In this document: positions 53,087 through 60,642 of the stretch, piece by piece | Layout of the letters: the number at the start of each line of letters is the position of its first letter | How positions within the stretch are numbered: position 1 is the first letter of the stretch | Assembly (NCBI RefSeq): GCF_051860505.1 | Contig: NZ_JBHYDX010000002.1 | Location: forward strand, 124,001 to 188,000 | Length of the DNA stretch: 64,000 nucleotides | Origin: Pannonibacter sp051860505 | GTDB lineage: Bacteria > Pseudomonadota > Alphaproteobacteria > Rhizobiales > Stappiaceae | Direction of reading: 5' to 3' | Translations under genes and position numbers: made by a program | The notes under the pieces: generated by a model | Told to the model about the DNA's origin: nothing | The model's database searches: none | Seen by the model: only the letters and a program-made list of their open reading frames with translations

Positions 53087-53833
53087 TCAGGCTTGATCTC
53101 TCGGTGCTGATCGGAAGCGAACCATGCCATCCGTATCCAGCCGCAAGGCCGCCTGCCACAGGGGTGTTTTCGAAAATATGGCATCGCTGTAGCTGAAGCT
53201 TCCGGCGACTTCTGTTTTCTGCAGAAGCCCTGCCCAGCAAAGCGGACGCAAGACGCTGATGTAGAGGTCTCTCATCGCGTGATCATGCTGCCAGGCGGGA
53301 CTTGATTCCGGCTCACCGAAAAACACACGGCGAAGCTGGTCGCCGGAGGCTCCGTTTCGTGTCTCGACATTCAGCACGTTGAGAAACACATCCCAATTGA
53401 CCAGAGGAGGTGCCTCTTCCTTGCGGGCGGACAGACTGGCGTGATCGAGCTGGAACAGGAAGACAGGAACCATGGTGCTGAAGATCCGCCCCGGCCGTTC
53501 CGCAAGATCCCGACCTGCCTTCGTCAGCCTGAATTCGCCCTTGTAGTGACGGCCAAGCCGCATCGCGAGCATGAGACCGTGCAGCATCTGCAATGGCATG
53601 AAGTCACCTTCATTGAGCACCTTGCAGATCGCGAAAAGCTCCTCCGCCGTATGCCCCGGCCAGGCAAACTCGGCCGCCGCCCAATGCACGAAAGAGCGCT
53701 TGAAGGCCTTCCCGGGCGTCAGCGGAATATCGCCATGCTCCGCCATCCAGCCAAGTGTCTTTTCCACCCCGCGCACCAGCGGCGACAGACTGAGCGCCGG
53801 GTTCCGGTCGTCCAGCTCGCAAAACCTGATCAT
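53087..53833 (-). CDS. Uncharacterised protein next to the CRISPR locus, 248 aa
   Basis: Not recognised with certainty. A soluble, largely helical protein with no signal or membrane segments. Local features are LSPLVRGVEKTLGWMAEHG, PLTPGKAFKRSFVHWAAAEF, LTKAGRDLAERPGRIFST and a C-terminal RDLYISVLRPLCWAGLLQ that resembles a winged-helix wing. Similar proteins of unknown role occur widely in bacteria. The ATG at 53833 has GGAGG eight bases upstream. It lies between the LysR gene and tracrRNA and reads away from cas9; a link to CRISPR defence is positional only. Confidence 0.6.
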   Translation of the reverse strand: MIRFCELDDRNPALSLSPLVRGVEKTLGWMAEHGDIPLTPGKAFKRSFVHWAAAEFAWPGHTAEELFAICKVLNEGDFMPLQMLHGLMLAMRLGRHYKGEFRLTKAGRDLAERPGRIFSTMVPVFLFQLDHASLSARKEEAPPLVNWDVFLNVLNVETRNGASGDQLRRVFFGEPESSPAWQHDHAMRDLYISVLRPLCWAGLLQKTEVAGSFSYSDAIFSKTPLWQAALRLDTDGMVRFRSAPRDQA

Positions 53834-53902
53834 GCCGGATACCTCCATGCTGCTGCCTTGCAGCATCTGGCATGACCCCACCCGAAATGGGAACAGCCCA
53901 AA

Positions 53903-53990
53903 TGAAAAGCGGCCCCCGGAGGAGCCGCCTTATTTGGTGCTGTCTAGAGCGTGTTATCGACCAGACCGCGATTTCTGAACTGCTAAGTAA
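53903..53990 (-). ncRNA. tracrRNA of the type II-C system
   Basis: The minus strand at 53964-53987 matches the array repeat in anti-repeat sense, with 23 of 24 positions complementary to the crRNA repeat (core CAGTTCAGAAATCGCGGTC). Beyond it the duplex has a mismatch bulge, then the terminal GTT/AAC pairs. The tail then reads GATAACACGCTCTAGACAGC and CACCAAATAAGGCGGCTCC, ending in a terminator stem (GCGGCTCC with GGGGGCCGC, 53909-53928) and UUUU (53905-53908). Expected size is about 85-90 nt. A TTGACA -35 box reads leftward at 54018-54023. Mature and primary ends need mapping. Confidence 0.88.
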
Positions 53991-54048
53991 GCCTAGGTTG
54001 CAATCGGCATCGCTGATTGTCAAGATGTAATGTCGATTCATAGGCTTA
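53988..54048. promoter_or_regulatory. Dyad-symmetric divergent control region of tracrRNA and cas9
   Basis: An 8-bp inverted repeat, TAAGCCTA (53988-53995) and TAGGCTTA (54041-54048), is centred on TTGTCAA (54017-54023). That heptamer reads as a -35 box both ways: TTGTCA rightward to cas9 and TTGACA leftward to tracrRNA. On the plus side TAGGCT lies 18 bases downstream as a possible -10; on the minus side the spacing to TAGGCT is longer (22). Promoter use is inferred. Confidence 0.5.
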
Positions 54049-54054
54049 TGGAGG

Positions 54055-57000
54055 TTGAAATTGCGGGGGCCACTCTTCTCCTTCGACATCGGCACAAACT
54101 CGATCGGCTGGGCCGTTCTGGCTCTCGGCGGCAACGGCGATCCGGTGCGGATTACGGATGCCGGGGTGCGGATCTTCTCAGACGGACGCGACCCGAAGTC
54201 CAAGGCTTCGCTGGCAGAGGCGCGGCGGATGGCGCGGGCCATGTCGCGCCGGCGGGACCGGACATTGCGGCGCAAGCGGGCAACGCTGCGCACGCTGGCC
54301 GAGACCGGCCTGCTGCCGGATACATCCTCCGCGCGGCAGGCACTGCTGCGCGAAACCTCTGATCCGCGGAGCGGTTCCAGCCAGCCCACTCGCAACCCCT
54401 ATGCCCTGCGCGCCCTCGCGCTTGAGGAGAAGCTGCCGCTCTTCCACATTGGCCGTGCGCTGTATCACCTTGGCCAGCGGCGGGGCTTCAAGTCCAACCG
54501 CAAGACGGACCGCAAGGACAACGACAAGGGCAAGATTGCCCTTGGCATCGACGAGCTTCGCGCCGCCATGCATCGGGACGGGTCGCGGACCTATGGCGAG
54601 TGGCTCGCCCGGCGCCATGCGCTGGGCCAGACCGTGCGGCTGCGCTCCGGCGCGCTGGACCTGGAGGGGGAAGGCTATGCCTTTTATCCTGAGCGGAAGC
54701 TGCTGGAAGACGAGTTCCACCGCATCTGGGAGGCGCAGGCCAGCCATTATCGGGACATTCTGACGCCGGAACGGCGCGATCACCTGTTCAAGGTCATGTT
54801 CTTCCAGCGCCCGCTGAAGAAGCCGAAGGTGGGCAAATGCTACTTCAACACCCATGAAGAGCGCCTGTCGAAGGCGCATCCGCTGTTTCAGGAGTTCCGC
54901 CTCTACAAGGAGGTCAACGAGCTTGAGATTGTGGAGCCGGATCTGACCCACAAGAAGCTGACGCTGGACCAGCGCAATGCTCTGGTGACGAAGCTGCAGG
55001 TCAGCCGTGAGGCGAGTTTCACCGAACTGCGCACGGTGCTGAAGCTGCGCCCGGACCAGCGGCTCAACAAGGAAAGCGAAAGCCGGACAAAGCTGAAGGG
55101 CAATGAAGTCTATGCCCTTTTGAGCGGCAAGACCCGCTTCGGGCCGCGCTGGGGCAGCTTCAGCCAGGCAGACCAATGGGCCATCATCGAGCGGCTGAAG
55201 GAGGAAGAAGACCCCGTCCGCCTGTTCGAGTGGCTGCACGGTGAATTCGGCATTCACGGCGAACAGGCGGCGGCCATCGGCAATGTCCAACTGCCTGAAG
55301 GTCATGGGCGGCTGGGCAAGAAAGCGTTGCAGGACATGCTGGAGGAGCTGAAGGCGGAGGTGATCACCGAGGCGGAGGCAGCGAAGCGCTGCGACTATGA
55401 TCATGCCCGCCTTGGCGGCGGCAGCGATGAAGGCGAGGACCAGCTGCCGCCCTATCAGGAGATCCTGCAGCACCGCATTCCGCCGGGCACCAACAACCCG
55501 GACGATCCCTACGACATCGAAAAGGGCCGCTTCACCAATCCCACGGTGCATATCGCCCTGAACCAGCTGCGCCACGTCATGAACGCCCTGATCGGGCGCT
55601 ACGGCAAGCCTGCGAAAATTGCGGTGGAACTGGCGCGCGATCTGAAGCTCTCCGAGCGGCAGAAAGAAGAAGTCAACCGCACCATTGCCCGCAACACCCG
55701 CGATGCGGAGCGCCGGGGCAAGACGCTGGAAGAGAACGGGATTCCGAATACTGGCTACTACCGTACCCTGTTGCGGCTGTGGGAAGACCTGAATCCGGGC
55801 AAGCCTGAAGACCGGTGCTGCATCTACACGGGCAAGCCGATCAGCATTTCCATGCTGTTTGACGAGCGGGGGCTTGTGGACATCGACCATATCCTGCCCT
55901 GGTCCCGCACGCTGGATGACAGCCATGGCAACAAGCTGCTGTGCCTGCGCGAGGCAAACCGGGTGAAGCGCAACCGGGCCCCGGCTGAGGTGACCGAGTG
56001 GCAGGACCACTTTGACGAGATCCTGTCCCGTGCCGCCCGCCTGCCGCAGAACAAGCGGGACCGCTTCGCCCCCGATGCCATGCAGCGGTTCGAGAAGGAG
56101 GGCGGGTTTCTTGCCCGCCAGCTGACGGACACGCAATATCTGTCCCGGATGGCACTGGAATATCTCGCCTGCCTTTTCCCGGAAGAAGAAGCCGATGAGG
56201 TGGGAGAACTGAAACGGCGCAACCACATCCGCGTCTCTCCCGGCCGCCTGACCGAAATGCTGCGGCGGAACTGGGGGCTGAACAGCATTCTGGCCGACAG
56301 CCACCTGGGCGAGACGGCGCAGGAGAAGAACCGCAAGGACCACCGGCACCATGCCATTGATGCCATTGTCATTGGCGTCACCGGCCGCAGTCTGCTCAAC
56401 CGCATCTCCAATGCGGCCGGCAGGTTGGAGGCGCAGCAGCTCGAAACGCTGGTGAAGGAGGCGGCGGCAACGAACAAGCCCTGGGAGGGATTCCGCGAGG
56501 ATGTGGCAACGGCGGTGCGCGGCATCATCGTCAGCCACAAGCCGGATCACGGCACCGCAGGCCGCAAGGCGAAGGATCCGGCCCGGCGGCAGACAGCCGG
56601 ACGGCTGCACAATGACACGGCCTATGGCCTGACCGGCGAAACCGATGCACGCGGCAACACCATTGTGGTGCGCCGCAAGCCGTTCCTCTCGCTCACGTCC
56701 AAGGATATTCCGTCCATCCGGGATGAAGCGCTGCGGGCGGTGCTGGAGCAGGAGTTGCGCGGCATTCCTGATGGCAAGGCGTTTCAGGCTGCGCTGGATG
56801 CCTTCCGCAAGAAGAAGGGCTTCCACCACTATCACGGCATCCGCCATGTGCGCCTGACGGAACCGCTGTCGGTCATCGGCATAAGGGACCGCGATGGCAG
56901 AGTCTACAAGGGCTACAAGGGCGATGCCAACCAGCGCTACGATGTGTGGGAAACGCTGGATGGCAAGTGGCATGCGGAAGTCGTGTCCATGTTCGACGCG

Positions 57001-57360
57001 CACCAACCGGGCTGGCAGTCGCGTTTCCATGCGGAAAACCCCACCGCCCGCCGGGTGTTGAGGTTGCAGCAGGATGACATGGTGGCCCTGAATGCGCCGG
57101 ACGGCGGGCGGCTCCTGGTGCGTGTGGTCAAGTTCCGGCAGAACGGGCAGATAACCTTCGCCGCCCATAACGAGAGTGGTAACCTGAAGGCCCGCGATGC
57201 AACCAGCAACGAACAGGACCCCTTCAAGTACATCTCCCGCATGGCCAGCAGCCTGAAGGACAGCGGTTGCCGCCAGATCCGCATCGATGCAACCGGCAAG
57301 GTGTTTGATCCCGGCCCGCAGGACCGGGCCTCCAGACTGAAAAAGCAATCCAAGCGATAA
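54055..57360 (+). CDS. cas9: CRISPR-associated endonuclease Cas9, type II-C
   Basis: RNA-guided double-strand DNA endonuclease, 1,101 aa, the size of II-C Cas9. RuvC-I is LFSFDIGTNSIGWAV with Asp11. The arginine-rich bridge helix is at about 56-80 (RRMARAMSRRRDRTLRRKRA), followed by the REC lobe to about 500. RuvC-II is KIAVELARDLKLS with Glu525, HNH is GLVDIDHILPWSRTLDD with His612 and the distal Asn/Lys of GNKLLCL, and RuvC-III is HRHHAIDAIV with His766 and Asp769. The WED/PAM-interacting region is the last 300 residues. All catalytic residues are present. The start is TTG: 54055 abuts GGAGG, whereas TTG 54061 lies six bases after it and may be the real one. cas1 follows 54 bases later. Confidence 0.97.
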   Translation: MKLRGPLFSFDIGTNSIGWAVLALGGNGDPVRITDAGVRIFSDGRDPKSKASLAEARRMARAMSRRRDRTLRRKRATLRTLAETGLLPDTSSARQALLRETSDPRSGSSQPTRNPYALRALALEEKLPLFHIGRALYHLGQRRGFKSNRKTDRKDNDKGKIALGIDELRAAMHRDGSRTYGEWLARRHALGQTVRLRSGALDLEGEGYAFYPERKLLEDEFHRIWEAQASHYRDILTPERRDHLFKVMFFQRPLKKPKVGKCYFNTHEERLSKAHPLFQEFRLYKEVNELEIVEPDLTHKKLTLDQRNALVTKLQVSREASFTELRTVLKLRPDQRLNKESESRTKLKGNEVYALLSGKTRFGPRWGSFSQADQWAIIERLKEEEDPVRLFEWLHGEFGIHGEQAAAIGNVQLPEGHGRLGKKALQDMLEELKAEVITEAEAAKRCDYDHARLGGGSDEGEDQLPPYQEILQHRIPPGTNNPDDPYDIEKGRFTNPTVHIALNQLRHVMNALIGRYGKPAKIAVELARDLKLSERQKEEVNRTIARNTRDAERRGKTLEENGIPNTGYYRTLLRLWEDLNPGKPEDRCCIYTGKPISISMLFDERGLVDIDHILPWSRTLDDSHGNKLLCLREANRVKRNRAPAEVTEWQDHFDEILSRAARLPQNKRDRFAPDAMQRFEKEGGFLARQLTDTQYLSRMALEYLACLFPEEEADEVGELKRRNHIRVSPGRLTEMLRRNWGLNSILADSHLGETAQEKNRKDHRHHAIDAIVIGVTGRSLLNRISNAAGRLEAQQLETLVKEAAATNKPWEGFREDVATAVRGIIVSHKPDHGTAGRKAKDPARRQTAGRLHNDTAYGLTGETDARGNTIVVRRKPFLSLTSKDIPSIRDEALRAVLEQELRGIPDGKAFQAALDAFRKKKGFHHYHGIRHVRLTEPLSVIGIRDRDGRVYKGYKGDANQRYDVWETLDGKWHAEVVSMFDAHQPGWQSRFHAENPTARRVLRLQQDDMVALNAPDGGRLLVRVVKFRQNGQITFAAHNESGNLKARDATSNEQDPFKYISRMASSLKDSGCRQIRIDATGKVFDPGPQDRASRLKKQSKR

Positions 57361-57414
57361 ACTTCAAATAGTTCGCTTACCGGTTGATTCACCTGCCTGT
57401 GCCAGCCTTGGCGC

Positions 57415-58404
57415 ATGAACAGGGTGTTAGACATTTCCAGCGATGGGCTGCACCTCGCGGTCCATCGCGGTTTTCTTACGGTTTCGGACAGGGACGCCGA
57501 AATTGGCCGTATCGCGCTGGATGATATCGGCGCGGTGATCGTGCATGCGCATGGCACCACATGGTCCAACCATGTTTTCGTGCAGATGGCGGAACGCAAT
57601 GTGCCGGTGGTGCTTTGCGCGCCCAATCATGCGCCGGTCTCGGTGGTCTGGCCACTGGCAGGCCATCATGCGCAGGGCGGGCGCATGCAGGCGCAAGCTG
57701 GCGCTTCGAAGCCTCTCAAAAAGCAGCTCTGGCAGCAGGTTGTCACCGCCAAGGTGCGCATGCAGGGCCACGTGCTGGCCTGCAACGGGCAGGAGGCCGG
57801 GGCTTTTTCCCTGCTGGCCCGCAAGGTGCGATCCGGCGACCCGGACAATATCGAGGCCCAGGCAGCGCGGCGCTACTGGCAGGCGCTGATGGGGCCGGAC
57901 TTCCGGCGCGATCAGAATGCGGAAGGCGCCAATGCCCTGCTGAACTATGGCTACACGGTGCTGCGTGCCATCGTCTCCCGCTCCATCTGCGCCTCCGGTC
58001 TGCATCCCGGCCTTGGCATTTTCCACGCCAACCGGGGCAATAGCTTTCCCTTGTCAGACGATCTGATGGAGCCGTACCGGCCTCTCGTCGATCAACTGGT
58101 ATTGAACCTCATCCGGCAAGGCATCACCGAAGTGGACCGCACGGCCAAGCAGCGGCTGGCCGCCCTTGCGAGCTTTGACCTTGAGACGCCGGACGGCACA
58201 AGCCCGCTGTCCGTACAGGTGCAGCGGCTGACCCATTCCTTTGCGGTCAGCTTCGAAACCGGCCTCCCCGTTCTCGCCCTGCCCCTCCTGCCCCTGCCGG
58301 GCGCGTTGCAGACACTGGGCTGGCCCCACGATCCGGGACCAGATCCGGAACCAGATCCCGAGCCCGAGCCAGCCCCCCCGCTGACAGGAGATCGACAGAC
58401 ATGA
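57415..58404 (+). CDS. cas1: CRISPR-associated endonuclease Cas1, type II
   Basis: Spacer-integrase subunit, 329 aa. The putative metal ligands are Glu147 (in DNIEAQAARRYW), His204 (in GIFHANRGNSF) and Glu219 (in SDDLMEPYRPLVDQL), spaced as in other type II Cas1 proteins. The last 25 residues form an unusual acidic Pro-rich tail, GPDPEPDPEPEPAPP, not expected in the family. The gene overlaps cas2 by four bases (ATGA), so integrase subunits are coupled. It starts with ATG at 57415; no Csn2 or Cas4 gene is present, consistent with II-C. Confidence 0.96.
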   Translation: MNRVLDISSDGLHLAVHRGFLTVSDRDAEIGRIALDDIGAVIVHAHGTTWSNHVFVQMAERNVPVVLCAPNHAPVSVVWPLAGHHAQGGRMQAQAGASKPLKKQLWQQVVTAKVRMQGHVLACNGQEAGAFSLLARKVRSGDPDNIEAQAARRYWQALMGPDFRRDQNAEGANALLNYGYTVLRAIVSRSICASGLHPGLGIFHANRGNSFPLSDDLMEPYRPLVDQLVLNLIRQGITEVDRTAKQRLAALASFDLETPDGTSPLSVQVQRLTHSFAVSFETGLPVLALPLLPLPGALQTLGWPHDPGPDPEPDPEPEPAPPLTGDRQT

Positions 58405-58766
58405 ACAAGCGCAATCTCAAGGCAAACAGTGGCGCCACCCATTTGAGCGGATACAGGATCATGTGGATGCTTGTGACATTCGACCTGCCGGTCGAAACAA
58501 AGAAACAAAGGCACGCGGCCACCAAATTCCGCCAGTTTCTGCTGGATATCGGCTTTGAAATGAGCCAGCTTTCCAATTATCTGAGGTTTTGCGCCAGCAA
58601 GGAAAAGTTTGACGCCTATGTTCGGCAGATTGAACAGGCCCTGCCGGAATGGGGCGACATCTACATCTTCCAGTTCACGGATCGCCAGTATGAAAACATC
58701 GTTCGGTTCTCGGATCAGGCCCGCAAGAAGCGGAAGAAAAATCCGGAACAACTGGCCCTGTTCTGA
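58401..58766 (+). CDS. cas2: CRISPR-associated endoribonuclease-like Cas2
   Basis: Structural partner of Cas1 in spacer capture. The 121-aa protein has the ferredoxin-like start MWMLVTFDLPVETKKQRHAA with the conserved Asp, and the C-terminal strand GDIYIFQFTDRQYENI. It has about 20 extra N-terminal residues (MNKRNLKANSGATHLSGYRI) if the coupled ATG at 58401 is used; an internal ATG at 58461 would give a standard length. It ends about 70 bases before the first repeat. Confidence 0.94.
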   Translation: MNKRNLKANSGATHLSGYRIMWMLVTFDLPVETKKQRHAATKFRQFLLDIGFEMSQLSNYLRFCASKEKFDAYVRQIEQALPEWGDIYIFQFTDRQYENIVRFSDQARKKRKKNPEQLALF

Positions 58767-58794
58767 CGGTTCATGCCTTTTTACGCGCAGGAAA

Positions 58795-58831
58795 CTGCCC
58801 AATTTCCCTTGTTTTTCAAGAAATTGGGCAG
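58795..58831. other. Perfect stem-loop between cas2 and the array
   Basis: CTGCCCAATTTC (58795-58806) and GAAATTGGGCAG (58820-58831) are a 12-bp perfect inverted repeat; a 2-base bulge and three further pairs leave a TTTTT loop. It ends six bases before the first repeat. Reading leftward it would follow the array and may end its transcript; reading rightward it would end the cas mRNA. It may also serve the integration (leader) end. Confidence 0.8.
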
Positions 58832-58837
58832 GAACCT

Positions 58838-60592
58838 AGCTTATCAGTTCAGAAATCGCGGTCCAGCCGGAACCCTCTGCTGAGTTGACAATGCCCGCCT
58901 GCAAGCTTATCAGTTCAGAAATCGCGGTCCAGCCGGAACCTCAGATCGGATTGCAACCGAGATATTCGGCAGCTTATCAGTTCAGAAATCGCGGTCCAGC
59001 CGGAACTCGTCTTCCATGGCAAGCACTGAAGCGGTAGCTTATCAGTTCAGAAATCGCGGTCCAGCCGGAACCCAACTGGCCCTGAGTAAAGCCACGCTCG
59101 AAGCTTATCAGTTCAGAAATCGCGGTCCAGCCGGAACCGTGCATGTGCATGTCGTGTCCGCCGACACAGCTTATCAGTTCAGAAATCGCGGTCCAGCCGG
59201 AACGATCAAGGTGAGCCAAAACCGCCGAAACTTAGCTTATCAGTTCAGAAATCGCGGTCCAGCCGGAACCAGGTTCTGGGCGTGACGCATCACGTGGTAA
59301 GCTTATCAGTTCAGAAATCGCGGTCCAGCCGGAACCGTCGAGGAGGGCATCCGCTTCCCGGCCGCAGCTTATCAGTTCAGAAATCGCGGTCCAGCCGGAA
59401 CCCGCGCGCCATGCGCCCGCCGGAACTCGCCAGCTTATCAGTTCAGAAATCGCGGTCCAGCCGGAACGGTTTTCGGCGTCGATCAGATCCTTGACCCAGC
59501 TTATCAGTTCAGAAATCGCGGTCCAGCCGGAACGCTTGGCGGCGCTTCCCCTGTCAGGATCTCAGCTTATCAGTTCAGAAATCGCGGTCCAGCCGGAACT
59601 GCACGGCATCGGGCCCGAGGATCGGCAGGAGCTTATCAGTTCAGAAATCGCGGTCCAGCCGGAACCACATCCGCCAGAGACTGCGATTTGCTGCGAGCTT
59701 ATCAGTTCAGAAATCGCGGTCCAGCCGGAACCGACATGCGCGCCGATCTGTGTGATCGGGCAGCTTATCAGTTCAGAAATCGCGGTCCAGCCGGAACCTT
59801 CGGGCGGGGCGCGTCGTCGGGGGCGGACAGCTTATCAGTTCAGAAATCGCGGTCCAGCCGGAACGTATCGGCGAGCTTGACGCGCTGACGGTTCAGCTTA
59901 TCAGTTCAGAAATCGCGGTCCAGCCGGAACGATTCAAGGGCTTGAAAAAGTGAGTCCGCTAGCTTATCAGTTCAGAAATCGCGGTCCAGCCGGAACGCAT
60001 CCAGCCGTGTCTCGATGCCATTGCCGAAGCTTATCAGTTCAGAAATCGCGGTCCAGCCGGAACGCGAGTCCACCATTCCCGTCGATGCGGAAAAGCTTAT
60101 CAGTTCAGAAATCGCGGTCCAGCCGGAACCAAAAGCTCATTCAAGGTCACTTCAGAGGCAGCTTATCAGTTCAGAAATCGCGGTCCAGCCGGAACGGACC
60201 GTCGAAGGCACCGACCCGGCGGTGTAGCTTATCAGTTCAGAAATCGCGGTCCAGCCGGAACAGCGCAGGTCAGCGCCGTAGGTCAGGCGCAAGCTTATCA
60301 GTTCAGAAATCGCGGTCCAGCCGGAACGCCGAGGCCGTCGTGCCGCCATAGCGGGCAGAGCTTATCAGTTCAGAAATCGCGGTCCAGCCGGAACTCAACA
60401 ACCGTGCCGTTACGCGGGCATTTGAGCTTATCAGTTCAGAAATCGCGGTCCAGCCGGAACCACATCCGCCAACGGATCCGATTTGCTGCGAGCTTATCAG
60501 TTCAGAAATCGCGGTCCAGCCGGAACAGGCCGGAGCTTCTGGCACGGCTTGGTACAAGCTTATCAGTTCACAAATCCCAGCCCAGCCGGACA
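58838..60592 (-). CRISPR. Type II-C CRISPR array, 27 repeats and 26 spacers
   Basis: Repeats are 36 bp, beginning AGCTTATCAGTTCAG and ending GGTCCAGCCGGAAC on the plus strand; 26 are identical. Spacers are 30 bp in most cases, with a few of 29 or 31. The first repeat is at 58838-58873 and the last full one at 60491-60526. The last repeat (60557-60592) is degenerate, with changes in its middle and end. Pairing with tracrRNA requires transcription on the minus strand, so the crRNA repeat begins GTTCCGGCTGG and ends CTGAACTGATAAGCT. That 3' end has the extended -10 form TGnTAnnnT seen in other II-C repeats, suggesting promoters within repeats. Confidence 0.98.
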
Positions 60593-60594
60593 TG

Positions 60595-60614
60595 CTTGCC
60601 CCCTCCTGGGCAAG
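60595..60614 (-). terminator. Stem-loop between the kinase gene and the array
   Basis: CTTGCCC (60595-60601) pairs with GGGCAAG (60608-60614). It lies about 30 bases past the stop of the leftward histidine kinase and directly before the degenerate repeat, so it could limit read-through from the kinase gene into the array. No U-run follows. Confidence 0.45.
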
Positions 60615-60642
60615 AAGGCGAAGGCCACGGGTGTGCCGCCGC

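Noticed and set aside
53964..53987. Anti-repeat read rightward as the tracrRNA (toward cas9)
   Set aside because: Rightward it is followed by the cas9 start region without a terminator, while leftward it is followed by a tail, a stem and a U-run. The leftward reading also gives the usual II-C geometry.
54178..57348. A 1,056-codon open frame antisense to cas9
   Set aside because: Long antisense frames are expected in high-GC DNA with strong third-position bias; it has no start signal or recognisable domain, whereas the plus-strand frame is Cas9 with all motifs.
59016..59285. Repetitive peptides such as AYQFRNRGPAGT repeated in open frames
   Set aside because: These are translations of the CRISPR repeat in different frames, not a repeat protein.
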